DNA of 64,000 nucleotides from Bordetella pseudohinzii (GTDB lineage Bacteria; Pseudomonadota; Gammaproteobacteria; Burkholderiales; Burkholderiaceae_B): NCBI RefSeq assembly GCF_000657795.2, contig NZ_JHEP02000007.1, positions 124,001 to 188,000 of the forward strand, read 5' to 3'. Shown piece by piece: positions 26,155 to 34,143 of this stretch (position 1 is its first letter; each line of letters starts with the position of its first letter). The notes under the pieces were generated by a model. It saw only the letters and a program-made list of their open reading frames with translations, ran no database searches and was not told where the DNA came from. The position numbers and the translations under genes were made by a program.

Positions 26155-27530
26155 GTCGCGAACAGGCTTTGCAACACGCCGGACAGTGCTTTGATTCCGG
26201 CGAATTCCAGCAGCTTCTGGCCCGCCGCATCGCCATCCCCACCGAAAGCCAGAACCCCGAACGCGCCGGCGAACTGGCGCGCTATCTGGACGACGAAATG
26301 GCGCCGGCCTTCCAGGCCATGGGCTTCGACTGCCAGCTGCTCACTCATCCCAAGGCGCGCGCGCCCTTTCTCTTTGCCCAGCGCATCGAGGATCCGGCCC
26401 GGCCCACCGTGCTCGGCTATGGCCACGGCGACGTGATCCGAGGCCTGGAGCCGGAGTGGCAGGCGGGCCTGTCGCCCTGGACGCTCACCCCGCGCGACGG
26501 CCGCTGGTATGGCCGCGGCATCGCCGACAACAAAGGCCAGCACAGCGTCAACATGGAAGCCATGCGCGCCGTGCTGGACACGCGCGGCAAGCTGGGTTTC
26601 AACGCCAAATACCTGATCGAAATGGGCGAAGAAACCGGCTCGCCGGGCCTGCGCGAACTCTGCGAAACCCATCGCGAGCGCCTGGCCGCCGACCTGCTGA
26701 TCGCCTCGGACGGCCCCCGGCTGGCCCCGGCGCGCCCCACCGTCTTTCTCGGCGCGCGCGGCAGCCTGAACTTCGACCTGAGCATCGAGGCGCGCGCCGG
26801 CGGCCACCATTCCGGCAACTGGGGCGGCCTGATCTCCAACCCCGGCATCCAGCTCGCCCACGCCATCGCCAGCCTGGTCTCGGCCACCGGCCAGATCCGC
26901 ATCCCCGAATGGGTGCCGGCCAGCCTGCCGGACTCGGTGCGGCGCGCCCTGGCCGATTGCGAAGTCGATGGCGGCGCCGATGGCCCGCGGATCGAACCCT
27001 GGTGGGGCGAACCCGGCCTGAGCCCGGCCGAGCGGGTCTTCGGCTGGTGTTCCTTCGAGGTGCTGGCCTACAAGACCGGCAACCCCGAGACCCCGGTCAA
27101 CGCCATCCCGCCGCGCGCCTGGGCGCGCTGCCAGCTGCGTTTCGTGGTCGGCGTGGACGCCGATGAACTCCTGCCCGCGCTGCGGCGACACCTGGACCGC
27201 CAGGGCTTTCCGATGGTGCAGATCGCCACCACGCGCGAGACGATGTTCAAGGCCACGCGCATCGATCCGGACGACGAATGGGTGCGCTTCGCCGTGGACT
27301 CGCTGGCGCGCACCAGCGGCAAGAAGACGGCCGTGCTGCCCAATCTGGGCGGCTCGCTGCCCAACGACATCTTCACCGATGTGCTGGGCCTGAAAACCAT
27401 CTGGGTGCCGCACTCCTACCCGGGCTGCTCGCAGCATGCGCCCAACGAGCACCTGCCGCCCGAATTGCTGCGCGAAGGCCTGCTGGGCATGACGGGCCTG
27501 TACTGGGATCTGGGCGCGGCCGCTACCTGA
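26151..27530 (+). CDS. M20-family metallopeptidase
   Basis: A 459-residue M20 zinc metallopeptidase, which hydrolyses dipeptides, acylated amino acids or similar amides in the cytoplasm. Seen in order are GYGHGDV (H92 metal ligand, D94), GRGIADNKGQ (D126 bridging ligand), MGEETGSPGL (E160 catalytic base, E161 ligand) and the dimerisation segment with ARAGGHHSG. Near the C-terminus HSYPGCSQHAPNEH supplies the remaining histidine. It overlaps the DppF gene (ATGA), so uptake and hydrolysis of the same compound are probably coupled. Convergent with an IclR gene. Confidence 0.87.
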   Translation: MSREQALQHAGQCFDSGEFQQLLARRIAIPTESQNPERAGELARYLDDEMAPAFQAMGFDCQLLTHPKARAPFLFAQRIEDPARPTVLGYGHGDVIRGLEPEWQAGLSPWTLTPRDGRWYGRGIADNKGQHSVNMEAMRAVLDTRGKLGFNAKYLIEMGEETGSPGLRELCETHRERLAADLLIASDGPRLAPARPTVFLGARGSLNFDLSIEARAGGHHSGNWGGLISNPGIQLAHAIASLVSATGQIRIPEWVPASLPDSVRRALADCEVDGGADGPRIEPWWGEPGLSPAERVFGWCSFEVLAYKTGNPETPVNAIPPRAWARCQLRFVVGVDADELLPALRRHLDRQGFPMVQIATTRETMFKATRIDPDDEWVRFAVDSLARTSGKKTAVLPNLGGSLPNDIFTDVLGLKTIWVPHSYPGCSQHAPNEHLPPELLREGLLGMTGLYWDLGAAAT

Positions 27531-27534
27531 AGCG

Positions 27535-27564
27535 GCCGGTGGCGCGCTTCAGGCGCGCGCCGGC
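27535..27564. terminator. Hairpin between convergent M20 and IclR genes
   Basis: GCGCGC (27542-27547) pairs with GCGCGC (27553-27558) and GCCGG (27535-27539) pairs with CCGGC (27560-27564), with a small internal loop. It lies in the 43-base gap between two convergent stops. No clear U-run follows on either strand, so I call it a probable transcription-end hairpin with moderate confidence only. Confidence 0.4.
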
Positions 27565-27573
27565 AAGGCGGGG

Positions 27574-28413
27574 TCAGCCGTAGACCCCGGCCGTCTGCGA
27601 GATTTCGGCGGCGTGCGCCTTGAGCAGCGCCAGCGTCTGGGCCTCGGAGGCCTCGTGCAGCAGATGGTTGGGCCCCATCACCGTCAGGCCCGCGATGATG
27701 GCGCCCGACAGATCAAAAATGGGCGCCGACAAGGAAGTAAAGTTGGGCAGCAGGGTGTTGCGGCAGCGGCTATAGCCTTGCTCGCGAATGCGGGCGGCCA
27801 TCTCGCGGAAGGCCTCGGCATTGCGCGGCACGCCGGCGTCCTGGGGCTCGGCCACCAGGCTTTGCATGGACAGTTCTTCCTGCAGCAGCGCGGCCGTCAC
27901 GCTCTCGGGCAGATGGGCCGCGAAGTTGCGGCCCAGCGCCGAGGACAAAAGCGGCAGCACGCTGCCCACGCGCAGCTCCAGCAGCGGCTGGCCGCGCCGG
28001 CCTTCGATGCGATTGACGATGGTCGGCCCTTTGTTGCCCCAGACTCCCAGAAAAACGGTATGCCCCGATTGCGCGCTGATGTCTATCATGGCCGGCCGGG
28101 CCAGCTTGTAGACGTCGAACTGCTCCAGCGCGGCCACGCCCAGCTTCAGCGCATAGCTGCCCAGGCCGTAATGGCCGGTATCGGCATCCTGCTGCACCAC
28201 CCCCACCCGCTGGAAACTCACCAGGTAGTAATGGGCATTGGCCACGGTCAGGCCGGTCTCTTCGGCCACGCGGCTCAGCGGCAGCGGGCTGCCGGCCCGC
28301 ACCATGGTGTCCAGAATGGAAAATCCGATTTCCACCGACTGGATCCCGCGTTGCCTGGCCTTGGGCTTGGCGTCGGCGGGCTGCGCGGCGTCGGTCGTGG
28401 GTCGTTTGGGCAT
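27574..28413 (-). CDS. IclR-family transcriptional regulator
   Basis: A 279-residue IclR regulator with an N-terminal extension rich in Lys/Ala/Pro, a winged helix (LPLSRVAEETGLTVANAHYYL) and a C-terminal ligand domain (SGHTVFLGVWGNKGPTIVNRIEG). It is the last gene of the minus-strand cluster of MHS transporter, nitrilase and maleate isomerase, 77 bases after the isomerase, and probably regulates it. TATCAAA upstream of this gene (28456-28462) also occurs twice upstream of the transporter gene. The ATG is at 28413. Confidence 0.85.
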   Translation of the reverse strand: MPKRPTTDAAQPADAKPKARQRGIQSVEIGFSILDTMVRAGSPLPLSRVAEETGLTVANAHYYLVSFQRVGVVQQDADTGHYGLGSYALKLGVAALEQFDVYKLARPAMIDISAQSGHTVFLGVWGNKGPTIVNRIEGRRGQPLLELRVGSVLPLLSSALGRNFAAHLPESVTAALLQEELSMQSLVAEPQDAGVPRNAEAFREMAARIREQGYSRCRNTLLPNFTSLSAPIFDLSGAIIAGLTVMGPNHLLHEASEAQTLALLKAHAAEISQTAGVYG

Positions 28414-28490
28414 TGCTCGGCGTCTTGGAGTGGTCTTGTGCAGGGGCTAATTTACTATCAAACCGCCCCTGCGCAGGCCCGCGGCGCGCC

Positions 28491-29252
28491 TCAGTAGCGG
28501 CCCGACAGCAGCGAGCCGTAGCCGGGCACGCGGGTGGACAGGCCGAGCTTCTTGAGCATCTGATAGGTGGTCGCCACCGACGAAGACACCACCGGCAGGC
28601 CGACGCGGTCCTCGATGGGCTGGATGGAGTCCAGCGACGGCATCTGCACGCAAGCCGAAGCCACCACGGCATCCACGCCCGAGGTCTTGAGTTTCTTGGT
28701 GATCTCGATGGGCGCGCGCGGATCCTGCAGGCCGACTTCCAGGTTGTCGGGAATCTCCAGCGAAATGCTGTCCACGACCTCGATGCCTTCGTTCTCGATG
28801 TAGTCGATGACCAGCTGCGTCAAGGGCTTCATGTAGGGCGCCAGCAGCGACACCTTCTTGGCGCCCAGCGCGTGCAGGCTGTCGACCAGGGCGCCGGCGC
28901 TGGTGACCACCGGCGCCGCGCCGCCGTTCTCGGCCGTGCGGCGGCCCAGCCGCTCCTCGGAGACACGGTGATAGCCCAGGCCCATGCTCATGATGGCCAC
29001 CAGGCAGGCATAGCCCAGGACATCGACCCGGGCGTCGGACAGCTCAAGCGCGCAGCGGTCGCTGTCCGCGTCCATCGCCGCCAGTTCTTCCTTGGTCACT
29101 TTCTTCATCCGCATGCGGCTGGAATGGAAGGTGAAGCGTTCGGCCTCGATGGCCTCGCGCGCCCGCAGGATGGCGGGGATCTCGGTCTCCATCGTCGTGT
29201 TCGACGACGGCACGATCTGGCCGATACGATAGCGCCGGGGCGTGGCGTTCAT
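28491..29252 (-). CDS. maiA: Maleate cis-trans isomerase
   Basis: A 253-residue maleate isomerase of the Asp/Glu racemase superfamily, converting maleate to fumarate. The sequence matches this family closely: QIVPSSNTTMETEIPA at residues 12-27, catalytic C83 in GYACLVA and catalytic C201 in SACVQMPSL, and LLAPYMKPLTQLVIDYI. Both cysteines of the mechanism are present. The start overlaps the nitrilase stop (ATGA, 29249-29252). In nicotinate degradation the isomerase (NicE) follows a maleamate amidase; here it follows a nitrilase, so the pathway is probably different. Confidence 0.9.
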   Translation of the reverse strand: MNATPRRYRIGQIVPSSNTTMETEIPAILRAREAIEAERFTFHSSRMRMKKVTKEELAAMDADSDRCALELSDARVDVLGYACLVAIMSMGLGYHRVSEERLGRRTAENGGAAPVVTSAGALVDSLHALGAKKVSLLAPYMKPLTQLVIDYIENEGIEVVDSISLEIPDNLEVGLQDPRAPIEITKKLKTSGVDAVVASACVQMPSLDSIQPIEDRVGLPVVSSSVATTYQMLKKLGLSTRVPGYGSLLSGRY

Positions 29253-30277
29253 GCTTGCATCTCCTGACTGGTTTCGGTCATGTTCAGGTCTCGGTTGAGG
29301 TCTTCCTGCGACCCGTTGTCATCGAACTGGGCCGGCTGCAGAAAGCGCCGGTTCACGCGCAGGTCGAAGACGTCGAAACGGTTGTAGTGGCCAACGATGT
29401 CGTGCATCTGCCGGGGCTGTATGCAGCGCGCGAGATCGAGTTCGGCGTAGGCAATGCCCTCGTCGTCGATGAGGGGTTCGCCAATGACCCGGCCATCCGG
29501 GCCGATGAATCCCGAGAACGCGCTGTTGCGGCGGCTGAGCAGGGCGCGGGCATTGGGGAAATCGGGTTCCAGCGCGCCGATGATCTCCTCGGATACCGTC
29601 GAGCAGGACACGACGGTAAACAGCTTGCCCTCGAAGCTGTGCGCGGCCGCGCGCAGCTTGATCGCCTCGGCCATATCGTAGTCGGGCGGCGCCACGGGCA
29701 GCGAAATATAGTTGGCCACATGTACCAGCTCGCCCTGGGACAACAAGGCGAAGCGCGCCAGCGTGTTGGTGTTCTCGCCGCAGGCTAGCGCCCCCAGCGG
29801 GCCGACCGAAGTCTGGTGCACGCGCAGCGCCGAGGCATCGCCCGGCGTCCAGGTCAGCTTCTCGGCCCAGGTCGGCACCAGTTTGCGATGACGGCCGAGA
29901 ATGCGGCCTTCGTCGCTGATGGTGACCACCGTGTTGTAGATGGTGCCCACGCCATGGCGGCTGCGCTCGTTCACGCCGATCACGACATTGATCTTGTGGC
30001 GCGCCGCCGCGGCGGCGATCTTGGCGATCTCGGGGCCGGGGATCTCGATGGCCGAACGCGCCAGTTTCTCGAACCAGGGGCTGCCTTCGACAGGATTGCC
30101 GATCCAGCTCCAATAGGGATAGGCCGAGACGAAAACCTCGGGGAAGGCCACCAGGCGCGCGCCGTTGCCGGCGGCTTCGGCGATCAAGCCGATGGTCTTG
30201 TCGACGGTGGCGTCGGTGTTCAGGAACACGGGCGCGGTCTGTACCGCGGCGGCCTTGAAACAAGGAAGGTCAAGCAT
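29249..30277 (-). CDS. Nitrilase-family hydrolase
   Basis: A 342-residue carbon-nitrogen hydrolase of the nitrilase branch, hydrolysing a nitrile to the acid and ammonia, or an amide. The catalytic triad is E47 (FPEVFVSAYPYWSW), K132 (RKLVP) and C166 (ACGENTN). The PYWSW sequence and the length fit true nitrilases, not the amidase branch. The C-terminal tail is hydrophilic. It is followed, with ATGA overlap, by maleate isomerase, and preceded by a terminator and an MHS transporter. No strong ribosome site is seen upstream of ATG 30277. Confidence 0.88.
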   Translation of the reverse strand: MLDLPCFKAAAVQTAPVFLNTDATVDKTIGLIAEAAGNGARLVAFPEVFVSAYPYWSWIGNPVEGSPWFEKLARSAIEIPGPEIAKIAAAAARHKINVVIGVNERSRHGVGTIYNTVVTISDEGRILGRHRKLVPTWAEKLTWTPGDASALRVHQTSVGPLGALACGENTNTLARFALLSQGELVHVANYISLPVAPPDYDMAEAIKLRAAAHSFEGKLFTVVSCSTVSEEIIGALEPDFPNARALLSRRNSAFSGFIGPDGRVIGEPLIDDEGIAYAELDLARCIQPRQMHDIVGHYNRFDVFDLRVNRRFLQPAQFDDNGSQEDLNRDLNMTETSQEMQA

Positions 30278-30300
30278 GGCAGCTCTGCTTCTAAAGAAAA

Positions 30301-30359
30301 AATAAAAGAAAAAAACCCGGCGGCGCCGGGCCGCGCGGCGGGCGCGAACCCGCCGCGCG
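30301..30359 (-). terminator. Double-hairpin rho-independent terminator after the MHS transporter
   Basis: On the minus strand two perfect GC-rich stems follow the transporter stop: an 11-base-pair stem (arms 30332-30342 and 30349-30359, loop 6) and a 6-base-pair stem (30316-30330, CCCGGC/GCCGGG). A long T-rich run follows (A-rich 30301-30315 on the plus strand). This is the clearest terminator in the window. It lies only 24 bases upstream of the nitrilase ATG. Confidence 0.85.
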
Positions 30360-30361
30360 TG

Positions 30362-32017
30362 TCAGTGCCGGATGTCTTCGTCGATGGCCACGGCCCGCGT
30401 GTTGGGCAGCAGGATGCAACCCAGGATGCCGACCACGGCGGTCACCGCGACCGGATACATCAGGCCGCCGAATACATTGCCGCTGGCCTGGGCCAGATAG
30501 GTGGCGGTAAAGGGCACGATGCCGCCGAAGATGCCGGCCCCGATGTGATACGGGAAGGACAGCGCCGTATAGCGGATGCGCGGCGGGAAGAGTTCCACCA
30601 GATAGGAGGCCACCGGGCCGTAGACCATGGCCACGACCGCGGTCATCAGGACCAGGATGGCGACGATGGCCAGGCGGTTGACGCGCGCCGGGTCGGCGGC
30701 CTTGGGATAGCCCGCCTCGGCCAGGGCCTTGTCATAGGCCGCCGCATCAAAGCCCGGCACCGTCGCGCCGCCCACCGACATGGCGATGGCCTGGCCCGGC
30801 AAGGCCGGCACGTATTCGAAATTGATGCCGCGCGACACGAGGAATTTCTTGGCCTGGACGCAGGCTTTTTTATGGTCGGCGTGCGAGCTGACAAGCGCGG
30901 CCTGCAGGCCAAAGTCGCAGGCGCCGTCCTGGGTGTCGGCATGGATGCGCACCGGCGTGCTGCGCACGGCCTCGGCCAGCGCCGGATTGCCGGCCTGCAG
31001 CAGGGCCGAAAACATGGGGTTGTAGCCCACGGCCGCCGCGAACAGGCCCGCCATCATCAGCCATTTGCGGCCGATGCGGTCGGACAGCCAGCCAAAGAAG
31101 ATAAAGGCGGGCGCACCGATGGCGAAGCCAGTGATCAAGAGCAGATTGACCTGCTGCTGGCTCATCTGCACAGCCTGCTGCAGGAAGATCATCACGTAGA
31201 ACTGGCCCGTGAAATAGGTCGCGCCCTGCCCGGCGGTCACTCCCACCAGCGCGATCAGCACCAGGCGCAGATTGGCCCATTGCCCGAAGGTTTCCTTGAC
31301 CGGATTACGCGACAGGCGGTTCTGCTGCTTCATGCGGGCGAAGACGGGCGACTCGTGCAGCTTGGCGCGCACATAGACCGAGACGACCAGCATCACGATG
31401 GACAGCAGGAAGGGCACGCGCCAGCCCCACTGGCGGAAGTCATCCGCGCCCATGCTGGCCTGGGTGGCGACGATGACCAGCAGCGACAGGATGAGGCCGG
31501 CCGAAGACGTGATCTGGATCCAGCCGGTCAGCAGGCCGCGGCGCTTGGGCTCGCAATGCTCGGCGACATAGATCACCGCGCCGCCATACTCGCCGCCCAC
31601 GGCCAGGCCCTGGACGACGCGCAGCGTCAGCAGCAGGATCCACGACAGATGGCCGGCGCTTTCATAGCTGGGCAGGCAGCCGATCAGGACGGTCGAGCCG
31701 CCCATCATGACCACGGTGACCAGAAAGGTGTACTTGCGGCCCAGGCGGTCGCCGAGATAGCCGAACAGCACCGCCCCCAGCGGCCGGATGATGAAACCCA
31801 CCGCCAGCGCGCCCAGCGCCGCCAACAGGGAGACGGTGGGATTGTCCTGCGGAAACAGCACCTGGCTCATGAAGACGGCCAACGCGCCATAGATGAAAAA
31901 GTCGTACCACTCGAACAACGTCCCGACCGTGGACGCCACGACCACCTGGCGCTCTTCCTTGCGGCTGAGCGTCGAAGACGGCATGGCGGCGCCGGCCGCG
32001 GTATTTAACGTACCCAT
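30362..32017 (-). CDS. MFS transporter, metabolite:H+ symporter (MHS) family
   Basis: A 551-residue MHS-family major facilitator, a proton symporter for small carboxylates. FEWYDFFIYGALAVFMS, the loop motif GDRLGRK, LRVVQGLAVGGEYGGAVIYVAEH and the usual twelve membrane segments are seen. Compared with the roughly 430-residue members it has a hydrophilic insertion at about residues 345-440 with two cysteines, before the eighth segment or so. The start at ATG 32017 has GGGG 7 bases upstream; a GTG sits directly before it at 32020. It is the first gene of a minus-strand cluster with nitrilase and maleate isomerase, so a nitrile acid or C4 diacid substrate is inferred. Confidence 0.88.
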   Translation of the reverse strand: MGTLNTAAGAAMPSSTLSRKEERQVVVASTVGTLFEWYDFFIYGALAVFMSQVLFPQDNPTVSLLAALGALAVGFIIRPLGAVLFGYLGDRLGRKYTFLVTVVMMGGSTVLIGCLPSYESAGHLSWILLLTLRVVQGLAVGGEYGGAVIYVAEHCEPKRRGLLTGWIQITSSAGLILSLLVIVATQASMGADDFRQWGWRVPFLLSIVMLVVSVYVRAKLHESPVFARMKQQNRLSRNPVKETFGQWANLRLVLIALVGVTAGQGATYFTGQFYVMIFLQQAVQMSQQQVNLLLITGFAIGAPAFIFFGWLSDRIGRKWLMMAGLFAAAVGYNPMFSALLQAGNPALAEAVRSTPVRIHADTQDGACDFGLQAALVSSHADHKKACVQAKKFLVSRGINFEYVPALPGQAIAMSVGGATVPGFDAAAYDKALAEAGYPKAADPARVNRLAIVAILVLMTAVVAMVYGPVASYLVELFPPRIRYTALSFPYHIGAGIFGGIVPFTATYLAQASGNVFGGLMYPVAVTAVVGILGCILLPNTRAVAIDEDIRH

Positions 32018-32047
32018 CACGTAACCCCGATGATTTGCATTTTGGTC

Positions 32048-32074
32048 TTATCAAAAGACATGTACATTATCAAA
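32048..32074 (-). promoter_or_regulatory. Direct repeats TTTGATAA upstream of the MHS transporter
   Basis: On the minus strand TTTGATAA occurs twice (32048-32055 and 32067-32074), spaced 19 bases, with the 8-base palindrome ATGTACAT (32060-32067) between. The stretch 32035-32085 is AT-rich and lies 31-57 bases upstream of the transporter start, so promoter or operator function is likely. The heptamer TTTGATA recurs upstream of the IclR gene at 28456-28462. Confidence 0.45.
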
Positions 32075-32204
32075 TCAATTGCCGGACGTAAAAAATCGGG
32101 GAAAACCATTAGTCATGGTCGTCCCCGAGAGTTGGGCGTCTGATGTGATGGCGCCAAGGGTCGCGGTGGATGACTCCGCGATCAGCCGCGGCGCCAGGCC
32201 GCTC

Positions 32205-33017
32205 TCAGGCCGCCTGGTCGTTGCGGCCCTGCATGGGGAAGCGCTTGCGGAACATGGGCGAAGCCAGGCTGGCCAGGGCCAGCTCCTCGGCCGCGGCCAG
32301 CAGCTCCGGGCCCAGCGCCAGCATGCGCGCCTCGGTCAAACGCATGGCCGGCCCGGCGATGCTCAGCACGCCGATGGCCGGCTCCGGCTGGCGCTGCACC
32401 GGCGCGGCCATGGCCGTCATGCCCGGCGCGAAGACCTCGTTGATCATGGCGTAGCCGCGCTGGCGGCCGGCATGCAGGATATCGATCAGCTGGGCGATGG
32501 TGGTGGGCGCATTGGGCCCGTAGTCCTCGGGCGCGCCAAAGCCCTGGCGCGCGACCAGATCCAGCGCCTGTTCGTCCGTCATGGTCAGCATCCAGGCATG
32601 GCCGGAGGCGCTGCAGGATAGGCGCGCCTCGGCGCCGATGTCCGGGTCATAGCGCAGGCCGTGGCGCGCGCCCTGCACCTTGGCGACCCAGGTCAGCCGC
32701 CCATCGTCGACGATGGCCAGGCGCACCAGCTCGCCCGAAATCTCGGCCAGCCGCTCGATCAGCGGTTGCGCGATATCGACGATGCCGGTGGCCGCGAGAT
32801 AGCTCAGGCCGATGGACGCCACGCGCGCGGTCAAGGCATAGGCGCCGTGCTCGCGCACCTGGCGCACATAGCCGCAGCGGCAAAGCTCGGTGACCACGCG
32901 GTGCGCCGCGCTTTGGGGCAGATCCAGGCGCTCGGCGATGGCGCCCAGGGGTTCGCCCTCCGGTTTGTCGGAAAGGTATTCCATCACGGCGAGGGCGCGT
33001 TCAAGGACTCCAGCCAT
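32205..33017 (-). CDS. IclR-family transcriptional regulator
   Basis: A 270-residue IclR regulator. The winged helix (LGAIAERLDLPQSAAHRVVTELCR) is at about residues 20-50 and the ligand domain has ISGELVRLAIVDDGRLTWV and SASGHAWM. The ATG at 33017 has AGGA upstream; a longer frame would run into the operator region. It is divergent from the TRAP transporter operon starting at 33121, with two perfect palindromes between, and is very likely that operon's regulator. Confidence 0.88.
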   Translation of the reverse strand: MAGVLERALAVMEYLSDKPEGEPLGAIAERLDLPQSAAHRVVTELCRCGYVRQVREHGAYALTARVASIGLSYLAATGIVDIAQPLIERLAEISGELVRLAIVDDGRLTWVAKVQGARHGLRYDPDIGAEARLSCSASGHAWMLTMTDEQALDLVARQGFGAPEDYGPNAPTTIAQLIDILHAGRQRGYAMINEVFAPGMTAMAAPVQRQPEPAIGVLSIAGPAMRLTEARMLALGPELLAAAEELALASLASPMFRKRFPMQGRNDQAA

Positions 33018-33059
33018 GTTGTTCCTGGTCGGTTGAGGTGGGATGGATGATAACCCTAA

Positions 33060-33093
33060 CTGGAATTTCATTCCAGGTGGAATTACATTCCAC
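33060..33093. promoter_or_regulatory. Two adjacent 17-base palindromes, IclR operator candidates
   Basis: CTGGAAT-TTC-ATTCCAG (33060-33076) and GTGGAAT-TAC-ATTCCAC (33077-33093) are perfect palindromes with 7-base arms and 3-base centres, directly adjacent and centred 17 bases apart. They share GGAAT/ATTCC half-sites, as in operators of IclR-family regulators. They lie between the IclR start (33017) and the TRAP binding-protein start (33121). Confidence 0.75.
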
Positions 33094-33120
33094 TCCACAA
33101 CACCAACAGGAGAGAGACAA

Positions 33121-34125
33121 ATGAACTACCGCATGATGGCGCTGGCCCTGGCCGCCGCGCTGGGTCTGGCCGGCGGCGCGTCCGCGCAGCAGATCCAGGA
33201 GCGCACCATACGCTTCGGACACCTCAACAACACCGATCACCCCGTCAGCGCGGGGGTGCGGAAGTTCACCGAACTGGTGGCGGCCAAAAGCGGCGGCAAG
33301 CTCAAGGTCAAGGAATTCCCCGCTTCGCAGCTGGGCAATGAAATGCAGCAGCAATCCGCCCTGCAGGGCGGCGTCCAGGAAATGACCGCCCCGGCGACCA
33401 CCTCGCTGGTGGGCATCGTCAAGGAGTTCGGGCTGGTGGACCTGCCCTTCTCGGTCACCGACTTCGGCCAAGCCGACGCCCTGCTCGACGGCCCGCTGGG
33501 CACGGCCCTGATCAACAAGCTGCCCGAGAAAGGCCTGGTCGCGCTGGGCTTCTGGGACCTGGGTTTCCGCAATGTCACCAACTCCAAGCATCCCATCCGC
33601 AAGCCCGAGGACCTGGCCGGCCTGAAGATCCGCGTGATCCCCAATCCGGTCTTCCTGGAGACCTTCAAGGAATTCAAGGCCAATCCCGTGCCCATGCCCT
33701 TTGCCGAGCTCTATGGCGCGCTGGAGTCGCGCGCGGTGGACGGCCAGGAGAATCCCTATTCGGTGATCCTGTCGAACAAGTTCTACGAAGTGCAGAAGTA
33801 CGTGAGCTCGACCAACCACGTCTACGCCGCCAATATCGTGCTGGTGAGCAAGAAATTCTGGGACAAGCTCTCGCCCGACGAGCAACGCATCCTCTCGGAA
33901 TCCGCCATCGAGGCCCGCGCCTACCAGCGCCAGGCCAGCCGGGCCGCCGCGCAGAAGGCGGTGGCCGAACTGCAGGCCAAGGGTATCGCCTTCAATACCA
34001 TCGAGCCGGCCGAGAAGGCGCGCATGCAGCAGATCGTCAAACCCGTCGTGGCCAAGCTGACCAGCGACTACGATCCCGCCATCCTCAAGCTGTACAACGA
34101 CGAACTCGCCCGCATCCGCAAGTAA
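33121..34125 (+). CDS. TRAP transporter substrate-binding protein (DctP-like)
   Basis: A 334-residue periplasmic binding protein of a TRAP transporter. The ATG at 33121 is preceded by AGGAGAGAGA; a signal peptide ends near residue 22 (GGASA then QQIQERTIRFGH). Segments typical of DctP proteins include KSGGKLKVKEFPASQLGNE, WDLGFRNVTNSKHPIRKPEDLAGLKIRV (with the carboxylate-binding arginine), and GALESRAVDGQENP. It is the first gene of the operon with the dehydroquinase and the two membrane genes. It captures an organic acid; with the dehydroquinase neighbour a hydroaromatic acid is inferred. Confidence 0.88.
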   Translation: MNYRMMALALAAALGLAGGASAQQIQERTIRFGHLNNTDHPVSAGVRKFTELVAAKSGGKLKVKEFPASQLGNEMQQQSALQGGVQEMTAPATTSLVGIVKEFGLVDLPFSVTDFGQADALLDGPLGTALINKLPEKGLVALGFWDLGFRNVTNSKHPIRKPEDLAGLKIRVIPNPVFLETFKEFKANPVPMPFAELYGALESRAVDGQENPYSVILSNKFYEVQKYVSSTNHVYAANIVLVSKKFWDKLSPDEQRILSESAIEARAYQRQASRAAAQKAVAELQAKGIAFNTIEPAEKARMQQIVKPVVAKLTSDYDPAILKLYNDELARIRK

Positions 34126-34143
34126 ACCGGCTGGCCGACAACC

